From NCBI GenBank assembly GCA_051252415.1, contig JBPOGA010000013.1:43522-107521 (forward strand): DNA of 64,000 bases, written 5' to 3'. The notes beneath the pieces were generated by a model. That model was not told where the DNA came from, ran no database searches, and saw nothing but the letters and a program-made list of their open reading frames with translations. Positions 8,935 through 19,022 of the stretch are shown here, piece by piece. Numbering within the stretch: position 1 is the stretch's first letter; each line of letters begins with the position of its first letter. The DNA is from JBPOFY01 sp051252415. GTDB lineage: Bacteria; Verrucomicrobiota; Verrucomicrobiia; Opitutales; Coraliomargaritaceae. The position numbers and the translations under genes were made by a program.

Positions 8935-11900
8935 TTAAGGCTGAATTTGCACCCGATAAAAACACTTCGGAATAAGAAATGCATCAGGATCTGACATAAG
9001 TATCGTATCACCCGTGCCAGTTATAGGATCGCCAACATCCGCCCAATCTTCGGGGTCTAATGTTATGTTACGTTGCAATTGATAGATGCGCCCGTGAATC
9101 GATTCCATACTGAATTCTATATCGTCTCCCGAACGGGTCCCCATAGGCATGACGAGCTCATCATCTGAAATAGGAGCAAAAGGCTTTACGCTCACCTGAG
9201 CAGAGTCACCACTCTCACCCGAGCCATTTTCAGCGGACACGACGTAGTAATAATACGTTCCGTTTGTCACATCGGTATCGAGATAGGTCCCACCAGCCAC
9301 ACTCGCGATCGTGCTATATCCACTGCCATCATCGGCCATAGAGCGTTTGAGGTGATGCTGTGTCGCACCAGTCGACACAATCCAGTTCAGAGAGACTTGT
9401 CCATCACTAGGTGTTGCTGCGAGATTCGTAGGGATAGGCGGAGGTGCCGGAGTAGAACCCCATATCTCGACTTCGAGAATACTATTCCATGCGTTCTGCG
9501 TGTTACCATAGCCGACAATGCGCACATAACGAGAAAGTGTATCCGTGACATCAACGATTTCCAAATCAGCAGTCACGCCTGAACTATCAACCGTTCCGCC
9601 CGTGACTGAAGTCCAAGTCGAATCATCCTCTGAAACCTCGATCTCAAATGTGGACACACGGCTTGCACCGTTGAGCCAAGCGATTTTGAGGTAGTTCACA
9701 TTTTGCAAAGCACCAAGATCATAGCGTATCCATTGGCCATCTCCTTGCGCAGACCAGCGAGTATCAAGATCTTCATCGACGGTATTTCCTGGCACATTAG
9801 AGGCTTGAAAATCACTGGCTGTAATATCACCCGAGCCAACTGGGATCTTAGCGATACCAAAGACGGCCGACACTTCAGCACTGGGGTCACTTTCCTGACC
9901 ATCGGCTGTCACAGTGACTATATAATAATAAACTGTCCCGCTGACCGCTGTGTTGTCGGTAAATGTAGTCTCAGTGGGCGTAGCGATGTTCATATAAGGC
10001 CCGCCCTCGGCAGTTGAGCGCTTCACTGTGTAGCTGCTCGCACCTGACACGGCGTTCCAGCTAAGGTCGATCGCGTCGACAAGGGGAGTTGCTGTCAGCC
10101 CACTTGGCCCAGCAAACTCGGTTCCAAAAACTTCAACTTCAGCTAAACTAAGCGGATCTGTTCCTCGAAGCTGGATGAGCACATAACGACCTGCAATACC
10201 TGGGAACAAGGAAACGGAAGGAGCCGGATAATTCGCTTGATAGTTGGTCCAGACGACTTGCTCGTTCACATCCAAAAGTGTCACATCGTAGTCGCTCAAG
10301 CGGGCTGGACTACTACCCGTTCGATTCCATATTTTAATTTCCGAAATATCGAAGGTGCCCTCTAGATCGAGCTGCCACCAAGGCTGCGCTTCATTATTTG
10401 TGTGCGTGACTGAGCCATCGCCAAAGTCTCCACTGGTGTTTTGGTCAATGGCGAAAGATGCGAGTGTATCATAATCATCAGAACTTTGTGTAGCAGTTCC
10501 AAAGAAAGCTAGGTTATCAAGAATATCCCAGTTCTGCGTCGAGATGCTATTCGAAGTGCCGGCATCTGTAACCGTGCCAATCGATTGTCCGGTTATACCA
10601 GTGGTATTGTCATCTATAATCAATGGATAGCCAGTCAGGTTATTGATCACGATATCTTCGGCCAGAAAGTCTTCTGTCACGTCACTTTCACTGATGATGC
10701 GTTTATCGCCGCCGACATTGACCTCGAGAACTTGCTCAGGATTTTGCACGGCGCTGCGAAAAGTCAGATTATGATTCCTACCAATAATGTAAGCGATATG
10801 CTTACTTCCACTGTAGTTGGTTCCCTCGTGCGGGAGAATTGTGATGTCTGCGATAACTCCACTGTCAGACTCATAATCGACACCAAATGCCGGTCCGTGC
10901 TCCACATCAGAAAAGCAGTTTTTGATAACTCCGGAACCGATCGCATAGCCTCGTTCAGTGCCAATCGCTGTGCAACCTTCCACATATTTAAAACCTTTTG
11001 CATGGGTCAAAGTCACCCCTACCCGCGTATTGACGAGTGTATTGTTGAGGATGGTCGGGTCGTTCGTTCCGCGAGAAATCCATTCTCCATTCACATAAGT
11101 ATTACCGGCATTATAGGCACGGATGCCAGCCTCTGAGGTGCTTTTGGTATATCCTGGCGGAAGCGGGAAGCCCCAGACAGTCTGGAAACCGATGTCGAAA
11201 GCTGGCCCAGAAGTCTCCGCCAGAATATCGTCAGTCGTAACTGTTTCCGCTTCAACATAACAGCCTTCAATGGTGGGATAGTTGGCCGCTTGCATGAAAA
11301 TACAGTGCCCGTAGGATTCCTGCATCAAAGTGCAGTTTAGGACATGATTATAATTCCCTCGGACCAGCAAGCCGCTGTGCTTCCAGTGCTTGATTGTCCA
11401 GGTAGCACCTTTGCCGAAGCAATCACCATATCCATAAGGATAGGAACCTCGAATCTCGAAGTAGAAGCCTTCCACCCGATTATATTCGCCGTCAATGATC
11501 ATGTTGACGCCCCCACTCTTGCCCGCGGTGCCATACTTGTCGCACAGATCCAACATGGTCAGGTCCTTGAGGACATTATTATTCCCGTAGATTTGCATAT
11601 GGCTCATGCTCAAACCGTCCTCGTAAATATCGGCCGCAAAGTTAATGGTAACACCTGTAAAGTCGTAGGTGCTATTGCTGCCCCAAAATTCAAAGCGTGG
11701 CGTGCCGTAGGTGTTGCGGACATCATCGGCATCGATAGTGTAGGTGCCAGGTGTCAGAGTTGCGTTAATATTATCCTGCACCAGATAAGGCAACAGCGCT
11801 TCCGGAGTATTCACAGTGACCGTGATGTAGTAAGCGTTGGTCAACTCGTTTGAAACAACGTTCATTAAAGTATCACCATCTGTATCCGTTACGGAGTTCT

Positions 11901-12966
11901 TTGGTAGGCTGATTGTGACATCGCCGCCAAAGTTGGGAGACACGACTACGGAATAACTCGCACCCGACCCTGACAAATTGGAAACTGTTCCACTCGAAAC
12001 AGCGAAGTCGCCAAGCTCTAGTCCTGTCACGGGTTCGCTAAAATTGATATCAACGGTGTAGTCCCCAGTCACATCCGTCGCCGTAGTGCTCAGAGTCGGA
12101 ACTGGTTGCTCGGAACCTAGAGCAACGTAGGTTGTTAGTATCGTATTCGAAACAACGTTCCCGTGGGAATCGCCATCAAGAACCGAATTCGCGGGCAAGG
12201 TCACCTGCACATCGCCATTGCTTGTAGGATTGACTGTAGCTGACCAACTTGTGTCCGAACCACTGACACTTAAAATCGAGCCATTCACCACCGTAAAGTC
12301 ACTAGTGACTAAGCCTGTAACACTCTCAGAGAAATCGATGTCGATTGAAAAAATCGCGGATACCGTCTCGCCTGCGCTCGTCGAAAGTGTGGGAATCGCA
12401 CTACTCAAATCGCGTATTTGATAGGCGGTGAAGTGCGGACCACTACTAGTGCCAGCGATGGTAATCGTCTGATTGCTGCCATTTGCAGTAAAGCTGCCGA
12501 CTACATACTGATCGTTCACCTCTGCACTGAGATTGCCATTGCCATCGCCAAACTGCATCGCGCGGGCATCAGAGCTTGAGCGTTCATCCACATACCATGC
12601 CTGTATAATGTAATCTTTCCCAGTCTCAAGATTGCCGCCACCGAACTGAAAGCTAGTCGTTGTTCCATAGTCGAGACTGTTCAGAAGCTGATTATAGGCT
12701 GCGTCTCCCGTATCACCGTCGAGGAAATCTGTCGTCGCGTCATCGGGCAATAGCGTCGAGTTAGCAACAAAGGTCACACCATTAATTGTAGGACTCACCG
12801 CGCCCACGACACCCGTTAGATTAAACGCCTCCACAGTAATACCATCGGCCCTCACATCAGAGGGTGCAGCATAGTCTGTAGGAGTGCCCCAAGTAATGTC
12901 TGCAGCTTGTGTCGAACCAGCCGTGAGGAGTAATACTGAGGATAAAAACTTTCTATTTAGGATCAT
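8935..12966 (-). CDS. 1343-residue secreted modular protein: Ig-like, beta-helix (paralog 4), fucolectin-like and F5/8C domains
   Basis: After a signal peptide (about 1-21) come an N-terminal beta domain (to ~190), two Ig-like repeats with DFSESVTGL and NFSEPVTGL (about 190-385), and a beta-helix domain (about 386-800). The helix carries the family core GSYPYGYGDCFGKG, YGHCIFMQA, TTDDILAETSGPAFDIGF and EAGIRAY. A discoidin/fucolectin-like domain follows (about 805-945). Its GSVTHTNNEAQPWWQLDL segment resembles the FTP/CBM47 fucose-binding lectin core. Then come FN3, a second F5/8C-like domain and another FN3. This is the only one of the four beta-helix paralogs joined to binding modules, suggesting an extracellular polymer-acting protein. 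The start is the ATG at 12966, which begins the leader; no Shine-Dalgarno sequence is evident. The catalytic role is inferred. Confidence 0.82.
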   Translation of the reverse strand: MILNRKFLSSVLLLTAGSTQAADITWGTPTDYAAPSDVRADGITVEAFNLTGVVGAVSPTINGVTFVANSTLLPDDATTDFLDGDTGDAAYNQLLNSLDYGTTTSFQFGGGNLETGKDYIIQAWYVDERSSSDARAMQFGDGNGNLSAEVNDQYVVGSFTANGSNQTITIAGTSSGPHFTAYQIRDLSSAIPTLSTSAGETVSAIFSIDIDFSESVTGLVTSDFTVVNGSILSVSGSDTSWSATVNPTSNGDVQVTLPANSVLDGDSHGNVVSNTILTTYVALGSEQPVPTLSTTATDVTGDYTVDINFSEPVTGLELGDFAVSSGTVSNLSGSGASYSVVVSPNFGGDVTISLPKNSVTDTDGDTLMNVVSNELTNAYYITVTVNTPEALLPYLVQDNINATLTPGTYTIDADDVRNTYGTPRFEFWGSNSTYDFTGVTINFAADIYEDGLSMSHMQIYGNNNVLKDLTMLDLCDKYGTAGKSGGVNMIIDGEYNRVEGFYFEIRGSYPYGYGDCFGKGATWTIKHWKHSGLLVRGNYNHVLNCTLMQESYGHCIFMQAANYPTIEGCYVEAETVTTDDILAETSGPAFDIGFQTVWGFPLPPGYTKSTSEAGIRAYNAGNTYVNGEWISRGTNDPTILNNTLVNTRVGVTLTHAKGFKYVEGCTAIGTERGYAIGSGVIKNCFSDVEHGPAFGVDYESDSGVIADITILPHEGTNYSGSKHIAYIIGRNHNLTFRSAVQNPEQVLEVNVGGDKRIISESDVTEDFLAEDIVINNLTGYPLIIDDNTTGITGQSIGTVTDAGTSNSISTQNWDILDNLAFFGTATQSSDDYDTLASFAIDQNTSGDFGDGSVTHTNNEAQPWWQLDLEGTFDISEIKIWNRTGSSPARLSDYDVTLLDVNEQVVWTNYQANYPAPSVSLFPGIAGRYVLIQLRGTDPLSLAEVEVFGTEFAGPSGLTATPLVDAIDLSWNAVSGASSYTVKRSTAEGGPYMNIATPTETTFTDNTAVSGTVYYYIVTVTADGQESDPSAEVSAVFGIAKIPVGSGDITASDFQASNVPGNTVDEDLDTRWSAQGDGQWIRYDLGALQNVNYLKIAWLNGASRVSTFEIEVSEDDSTWTSVTGGTVDSSGVTADLEIVDVTDTLSRYVRIVGYGNTQNAWNSILEVEIWGSTPAPPPIPTNLAATPSDGQVSLNWIVSTGATQHHLKRSMADDGSGYSTIASVAGGTYLDTDVTNGTYYYYVVSAENGSGESGDSAQVSVKPFAPISDDELVMPMGTRSGDDIEFSMESIHGRIYQLQRNITLDPEDWADVGDPITGTGDTILMSDPDAFLIPKCFYRVQIQP

Positions 12967-13084
12967 TTATTTCTTGGGGAAGGAGAATGTATACAGAACA
13001 AAAATCTATACTCAATATGCAAACCACGTTCGATTCAAACGCTTGCTACACAAACCTTAACAGAGCGAATCGGAAATACCCTAT

Positions 13085-13996
13085 TTACGGTGCGTAACGA
13101 CGGCGAATGATAAGCGCCCCAAAGCATACCAAGCCTGCAAGCAAGGCACAGGCACGTGCCTCTGGAATACTTCGATATGTTGAGGTGAAATAATATTGAT
13201 TCCCCGCGAGCTCTCTATTGCTCAAAGCCGTATTATAAACGATCACATCGGCGATCGCGCCTCCCCAGCCATTTGTATCAGCAGCTCCATGACCCTGTTC
13301 ACCTCCGAAAAGCACTCCCTTGTTTGAGAGTCCGAGAGTCCGTAATCCAACTTCACTACTTTCTGCAGTGTTCGAGAAGAGTGTATTGCCAGTTGCTAAA
13401 TCAGCAAACGAAACAGTCATCTGAGGTGACGCTACACTAGCATCTACAATAACTGTAAAAATACCCCATGTGCCTGCAGGAACAACCGCATCACCACTCC
13501 CGCCCAAAACACCGCCGTCATTGGCATTGGTATTACCCACATTTCCACCACGGAAACTGTGGGAACCATTCGCATTTGCTCCCGCGAATAAGCCGCTCCA
13601 TCCCTTAGTTTGATCAAGCGCGTAGGGACCAGACCTGTCATCCAAATTAGCGTCAATACGAATCACAGACTGAACCGTCAATTGACCTCTAGAACCTAAC
13701 TCTGAAGTTCTAGTAAAAGTAAAGATGTCACCGTCTACAGCGCCAGAAGTCATATTCGCGACAGCGGCAGTTCCGTTTGGAGTTGTTGTGGCAGAAAAAC
13801 CTTTAGCGTTCGTAGTTGTTGCATCAGCCGTGCCAACCGAGTCAGTCCAAGTCGTGCTACCGATCGTATAATCAGTTGCTTTATAGCGCTGATCAAAACC
13901 AGGGGTCAGTTGTGCGCACGCAGAAGTTGCAACAATCACACTTACTACACTTACAAATTGTATCGATTTAATAGACATTATTCGTGGGAGAGGCAT
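13085..13996 (-). CDS. PEP-CTERM-like exported protein with LamG-like domain
   Basis: A 303-residue protein with a signal peptide and a jelly-roll (LamG/concanavalin-like) body, seen in GWSGLFAGANANGSHSFRGG and the terminal AIADVIVYNTALS typical of LamG domains. The C terminus is IPEARACALLAGLVCFGAL followed by IIRRR: a proline-containing motif, a hydrophobic helix and a basic cluster, matching PEP-CTERM sorting signals, but with PEA in place of PEP. Such proteins are processed by exosortase and displayed outside the cell; no exosortase gene is in the window. The start may instead be the ATG at 13978 (MSIKSIQF), which gives a tidier leader. No enzymatic function is visible; a surface carbohydrate-binding or matrix role is plausible. 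Confidence 0.72.
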   Translation of the reverse strand: MPLPRIMSIKSIQFVSVVSVIVATSACAQLTPGFDQRYKATDYTIGSTTWTDSVGTADATTTNAKGFSATTTPNGTAAVANMTSGAVDGDIFTFTRTSELGSRGQLTVQSVIRIDANLDDRSGPYALDQTKGWSGLFAGANANGSHSFRGGNVGNTNANDGGVLGGSGDAVVPAGTWGIFTVIVDASVASPQMTVSFADLATGNTLFSNTAESSEVGLRTLGLSNKGVLFGGEQGHGAADTNGWGGAIADVIVYNTALSNRELAGNQYYFTSTYRSIPEARACALLAGLVCFGALIIRRRYAP

Positions 13997-14107
13997 CTAT
14001 ATACTGCCTCATCAATATTACTATAGGGAAAAAAATACCATAAAAAAAAGACAACAGTTCGCTCAATCTGCCAAATACAGATCGATACTTAAGGACGAAC
14101 GAACGAC

Positions 14108-16537
14108 CTAATTACTCACCTGTATATAATCGACATTGATACAGTCTTCCGACTGATATTCGGGCTGAAACGTAATCGTATTCATACCGGGCTGTAAGAA
14201 GGCGGATATCGACTGGCTAGTCCACTTATCCCAAGCACCAGTGCTTTTCAGACTGAGCACCTCACTCTTTTCACCGTTCACATAGATTGCGGTATTTTTA
14301 GAATCTTCGTGCCCTGCGGCATAACGTAAATTCACATTGTGAGTGCCCATTTCTTCTGCACTAACCTTGAAGGTAAGCTTCGCAGTATCACTTTTATAGA
14401 AGCCTTCAACAAAACCTTTGCCTGAAAATCCTTTGTGTTTCTTACCGACTGTAGCTCCGCCAACCATATTCGCCTGCTCCGCTTCAAAACGACCATCTGT
14501 TGAGTCCTGCACCTTATTGATGTTAGCGATCATTTGCGGAGTAATGACAGACCAAGTCGTATCATAGCGCTTGCCTGGCTCAAAAGCCATATCTGGAATT
14601 ACTTTCAACAGGTGGTGGTATTTTTCTTCAACGCCAGATGCGCGGATAATTGCGAGTGCTGCTTCTGGCCATTTTGCATCTTCAACTAGATGAAGATCGG
14701 TAACCGTGCAATTTGGCGCGCCCAGTTTAACACCTTCGGACGTCGAATAAATATTACTGTAATGATTGTCTCGCTTACGACGCCATTTGTTTAGCTCCAT
14801 AATATCTTGGTCTGGCAAGACTTCAAATACCAGATCTTTACCGGTATACCAAGCGGTGCCTTCGTCGGGATGATATACCCCCTGAAAGTGCGTTGTGTCC
14901 GCTTTAACATAGTTACCGTCCGACGTTGAGTTAGGCTGACTGCCGAGCGTATAGTATGCACCACCGTCATGCAGCATGTTCATGCAGTCATACACACGGT
15001 TAAAGCTGAACACATTATTGCGACACGTAGTGGTTGGATTTCCATCAGTGGAAATTTCATCAAAATTATTCCAGCCCCAACCAACACTCACTGCGGTATA
15101 GTTACATTTCTGAATGTGGTTTCGAACTAGCTGTAAGCCGTCCACAAAGTAAGCCGTAATCGGCGCGTGACCATAAAACATCGTAGTCATGTCATACATT
15201 ACGTTGTTTTCTACTAGGTTGTTCCGACAAACACCTTCAACATCCGAAGTGTATTTTGCGTGCTTCGGCTCATCGCCTTCATACACATGCTGCGGGTGCC
15301 CCACTTGGACTGCGCCGCCGCCAACATCATACAGTAGATTGCCAACAATTTTGGAATCAACGACATCGTTAATAAACCCAATGCCCTCGTTACCAATGTG
15401 CTTTAATACGTTGTTCTTAAATTGAATCGACTCGGCACTATTTACGGTCACAGCATTCGGCATCGTATCGTAAGCACGGTATGCATATGTATGCCAATCC
15501 GGCTCATCAAACGCAATACAGTGTGTCGCAGCCTGCACGGTAGACTTACCGAACGAACCATCGACCTCGCAAAGCTCCGCTTCAGTATAGGCAAATGTAA
15601 TTCCTTCGAAGGTCAGATTGCTGACTCGATCCGTTTTAGAATTACCCTGAATCGAAATCATGCTGCCAAGCTTTGGAGCGTAGACTTCCTCGCGAGTGAT
15701 ATCCTCCCCCTCACGTGGCATGTAATACAGTGTCTTCTTTTTTCGATCAAAATAGAACTCACCTGGCTCATCTAAGAATTCGAGAGCATTCATAATCGTA
15801 TGCCCACGAGACGGATGATACGCGCCATACTTGATATTCAACGCAATCGCACCATAAGGTTGCTGAAACTTTAGAATACGATCGCCGTCTTCTGTTGTGA
15901 TATCACGGATACCAAGTATATGAGAATTGAACTTTGTATTTCGTAGGATTTCGACATCTTCTGGATTATTTAGATCTGGAACATCCTTCTGATTAAATCG
16001 GATACCATCAACTGTGGAACCGCTAACCCACGCCCAGTCTGCTTGACCAGCCTGAACTTTAAATTCGCCCCAGCCACCTTTAACACCAGCATTTTTGCTA
16101 GCCATGTAAGCTCGCTCCCCACTGACAAACAAAGAACGTAGCTTGTCCGAATGATTCAAGGGCGCTTGATAGATCTCGCCTTTGTAAGGTCGCCATCCAG
16201 TCACTTTAGTCGCGCCATTCAAGATAGTCTCACTATTCCCAAAAGCTTTGTAAATGATCTGATGCCCGTTTGTCCCGGAGTCAGCAGGCGTAAACTCAAT
16301 TGTTTCTTCAATCGGAAACATGCCGCCCCCCAGATAAACGATGATATCATCGCTCATCGAATGATTGACTCTACGAATCGCATCTCTAGCTCGCTCGATC
16401 GTCTTAAATGGCTGCTCACGTGAGCCCGGGTTAATGTCATTTCCGTATGGGGAAACATAAAATTCCTGTGCCGCTGCAAAGGCCGAAGCACTTACAGAAA
16501 GTGATAAAGCAAATAGTAAACAATCTCTTAACATCAT
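14108..16537 (-). CDS. GH141-type beta-helix glycoside hydrolase (alpha-L-fucosidase/xylanase family)
   Basis: An 809-residue exported enzyme. The ATG at 16537 follows a good ribosome site (TTAGGAGAAAATT) and starts a signal peptide of about 22 residues. The mature N terminus EFYVSPYGNDINPGSREQPF plus FKTIERARDAIRR is characteristic of GH141. A right-handed beta-helix follows (to about 600), with typical NVLKHIGNEGIGF and DGGAYYTLG segments. A C-terminal beta-sandwich resembling CBM6/CBM35 ends the protein (about 685-809, FEAEQANMVGGATV). Characterised GH141 members include an alpha-L-fucosidase acting on rhamnogalacturonan-II and xylanases, so fucose or xylose is the likely target. It lies 16 bp downstream of the GH31 gene and is the third gene of a symporter-GH31-GH141 operon. 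Confidence 0.82.
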   Translation of the reverse strand: MMLRDCLLFALSLSVSASAFAAAQEFYVSPYGNDINPGSREQPFKTIERARDAIRRVNHSMSDDIIVYLGGGMFPIEETIEFTPADSGTNGHQIIYKAFGNSETILNGATKVTGWRPYKGEIYQAPLNHSDKLRSLFVSGERAYMASKNAGVKGGWGEFKVQAGQADWAWVSGSTVDGIRFNQKDVPDLNNPEDVEILRNTKFNSHILGIRDITTEDGDRILKFQQPYGAIALNIKYGAYHPSRGHTIMNALEFLDEPGEFYFDRKKKTLYYMPREGEDITREEVYAPKLGSMISIQGNSKTDRVSNLTFEGITFAYTEAELCEVDGSFGKSTVQAATHCIAFDEPDWHTYAYRAYDTMPNAVTVNSAESIQFKNNVLKHIGNEGIGFINDVVDSKIVGNLLYDVGGGAVQVGHPQHVYEGDEPKHAKYTSDVEGVCRNNLVENNVMYDMTTMFYGHAPITAYFVDGLQLVRNHIQKCNYTAVSVGWGWNNFDEISTDGNPTTTCRNNVFSFNRVYDCMNMLHDGGAYYTLGSQPNSTSDGNYVKADTTHFQGVYHPDEGTAWYTGKDLVFEVLPDQDIMELNKWRRKRDNHYSNIYSTSEGVKLGAPNCTVTDLHLVEDAKWPEAALAIIRASGVEEKYHHLLKVIPDMAFEPGKRYDTTWSVITPQMIANINKVQDSTDGRFEAEQANMVGGATVGKKHKGFSGKGFVEGFYKSDTAKLTFKVSAEEMGTHNVNLRYAAGHEDSKNTAIYVNGEKSEVLSLKSTGAWDKWTSQSISAFLQPGMNTITFQPEYQSEDCINVDYIQVSN

Positions 16538-16553
16538 AATTTTCTCCTAATTC

Positions 16554-19022
16554 CTAAAACTCAACTTCAAGGACAGCTCCCGTATGGGTAACGACACGCG
16601 TCTGAACTGTTCCCTGAGGTGAATACAATTTAATCTCTATTCTGCGGTCCGAATCCATACCGTCAAAGCGACCTTCACGCCCAGATATGCTGAGCGTTTG
16701 ACTGGCTTCATTCCAATGCAAGCGCACACGAGCACATTCGCCTGCTTCATAAGCATAACTATCTCCAGCATCCTCATACCAAACAAAGTCAGCGTCCTGC
16801 CCTGTGTATACTCGTAACTCAAGTGCCGTATCAAGCGCTTCACCCGCATGCTGCACAACTGGCCCCATTAGTAACATGCTTCCAGCAGGAACATACATCG
16901 GGATCGTTTCTAACGGTGCCGCCACGTAAAGCGCTTGGCCCTCTTCGATTAGCCGACCCGTCCAGAAATCGAACCAAGCACAGCCCTTCGGGAAATACAC
17001 AGATCGAGACTCCGAAGCCCCCTTTATCGGTTTTGATCCAGCCTCATAATACATCGGCTCCACAACGGGGCAGACCATCAAGCTGGGACCGAAAAAGTAT
17101 TGGTCGATTAAGTCAAATGTTGCTGGATCCTTTGGATACTCTAAGGCCACTGGGCGCAAAAGCGCGAGCCCCTCATCTGCGATTCCCGCAGCTACAGAGT
17201 AGATATAAGGCAGGAACTGGGTGCGCAGACGGATATACTTAGCAATCACATCGTAGAAGCGGTCACCTACGTCGCCGAAGCGCCAAATTTCGCGTGCGGC
17301 ATCCGTGCCGTGTGAACGAAACATCGGTAAGAAGCAGCCATACTGCAACCAGCGAGTATAAAGCTCCCAATAACCTAAATCGGTGCAGCCATTGTCATTA
17401 GCAATCGGTTCGGTGCCTTCCATCGGTCCCAAACCACGGCAACCCGCATCATAGTCACCACGCCAAAACCATCGATTCTCAGGATCAGCTCCGACAAAGA
17501 AGCCGCCGATATCTAAAGTCCAATAAGGCTCACCAGTTGCACAGAAATTAGCACCCTCTGGCACTGAGCGTTTCAACACATCCCATGTGCCACAAATATC
17601 ACCAGACCAGCTAACTGTTCCGTATCGATGCTGTCCCACATAGGATGACCGCGTGAGATTCAACACACGCTTCTCCTGTGTCGTATCACGCTGCCCTTCA
17701 TAAATTCCACGCGAATGATGCAGCGAATATGTGCTCAGTGCACCCTCGTCTATATAGCGCTTCGCCTGGTCAGTATTCTTGATCAAGCGTGCATGCACTT
17801 CAGGCTTCACCTTGCCCTCCCAGTCAGCCTCGAAAGGCTCTGTACAATCACACCACCATGCATCCACTCCCTTCGAAAAAAGTCCGTCATTCGCCTGCTT
17901 CCAATAAGTTTTACGAGCAGCCGGATCAAAGGCATTGTAGGTCGATTGATTGCCTAACATCTGCCCCTTTTCGCGCAACTCTTGCTGATTTGAGCAACCA
18001 CCAGACATGATCGGCCAGATAGATGTCATCAGCTTCACGTCCATGGAGTGAAGCTCATCGATAAAGGCTGCTGGATCTGGAAAACGAGCTGGATCAAAAG
18101 ACTTCTGTCCCCAGCCATTGCCGTCCGGCCATGACTTCCAGTCCAACACTAGGACATCGAGTGGTATCTCACGCCGACGGTATTCGCGAGCCACATCGAG
18201 GATTTCCTCAGCAGTCACATAGCGCTCTTTCGACTGCACATAGCCGAAGGCCCAGCGCGGTAGCATCGACGGAGCACCCGTCAGCTTGTAATAGTTTTTC
18301 GCTACGGCAGAAGCATCACCGCCACCAATAAAATAGTAATCGACCTGATCGACACACTCGGCCCACCAGTAACTACCGTAAGCATCATCATGAAAAGTCA
18401 TGGTCGAACCGCAGTCCCACATCAATCCGTAGCCCTTGGAAGATACGATGCAAGGCACTACCATCTTCATGTTTTGCTGATAGAGATGCTGCGATTTCCC
18501 GCGAAGATTACCATAGCCCTCTTCATGAGAGCCCAAACCAAACAGAGCCTCATCTTCGGCAAAGCTAAAGTCTAGCTTTGCTTCGTATGCATGCCGATCA
18601 AAGATACGATCAACGGCCTCAGACTCCGCCCGTGCGCCGTCAATATTCTGCCCGGTCGCAACCTCCGCCTCAATATCGTAAACATTTCGAAAGACTTCTT
18701 TACGCGTCAGCGACTTCCCTCCTCTAGCAGGTTCCTGTTGTAGCACTCGACCTGCGGCATTCATAAACGACAATGCACCACTCGCCTTCAATACCCGCAC
18801 CTGAAGTGCTTCGGTAGCTACCAAAAAGCTCGTCGCCTCTTCAGTGACCGTAAATTCTTCAAACGTAGACGGCTCTGTAACCAACTCGCTTGGTGCATCA
18901 ATCCATTCATCCGCGGCAATATAGGATACGCGCACAATTTCCGTATTCACAAAGGCAATACGTAGCCGCTTTTCGCCGGCAACAAACTCACACGCCTGTT
19001 CTTTATTAAACAAATTATACAT
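16554..19022 (-). CDS. GH31-family alpha-glycosidase (probable alpha-xylosidase or alpha-glucosidase/galactosidase)
   Basis: An 822-residue retaining alpha-glycosidase. The nucleophile is D392 in DAWWCDCTEP, and the acid/base is D475 in SWSGD. The substrate-binding LVLDWKSWPDGNGWGQ and MFRSHGTD segments are typical of GH31. There is no leader, so it acts in the cytoplasm on imported oligosaccharides. Its ATG overlaps the end of the upstream symporter gene by 8 bp, indicating translational coupling, and the GH141 gene follows 16 bp later. GH31 covers alpha-glucosidases, alpha-xylosidases, alpha-galactosidases and others. The general layout and the xylose-related neighbourhood favour alpha-xylosidase, but this is inference. 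All core residues are present and the length is normal for the family. Confidence 0.88.
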   Translation of the reverse strand: MYNLFNKEQACEFVAGEKRLRIAFVNTEIVRVSYIAADEWIDAPSELVTEPSTFEEFTVTEEATSFLVATEALQVRVLKASGALSFMNAAGRVLQQEPARGGKSLTRKEVFRNVYDIEAEVATGQNIDGARAESEAVDRIFDRHAYEAKLDFSFAEDEALFGLGSHEEGYGNLRGKSQHLYQQNMKMVVPCIVSSKGYGLMWDCGSTMTFHDDAYGSYWWAECVDQVDYYFIGGGDASAVAKNYYKLTGAPSMLPRWAFGYVQSKERYVTAEEILDVAREYRRREIPLDVLVLDWKSWPDGNGWGQKSFDPARFPDPAAFIDELHSMDVKLMTSIWPIMSGGCSNQQELREKGQMLGNQSTYNAFDPAARKTYWKQANDGLFSKGVDAWWCDCTEPFEADWEGKVKPEVHARLIKNTDQAKRYIDEGALSTYSLHHSRGIYEGQRDTTQEKRVLNLTRSSYVGQHRYGTVSWSGDICGTWDVLKRSVPEGANFCATGEPYWTLDIGGFFVGADPENRWFWRGDYDAGCRGLGPMEGTEPIANDNGCTDLGYWELYTRWLQYGCFLPMFRSHGTDAAREIWRFGDVGDRFYDVIAKYIRLRTQFLPYIYSVAAGIADEGLALLRPVALEYPKDPATFDLIDQYFFGPSLMVCPVVEPMYYEAGSKPIKGASESRSVYFPKGCAWFDFWTGRLIEEGQALYVAAPLETIPMYVPAGSMLLMGPVVQHAGEALDTALELRVYTGQDADFVWYEDAGDSYAYEAGECARVRLHWNEASQTLSISGREGRFDGMDSDRRIEIKLYSPQGTVQTRVVTHTGAVLEVEF

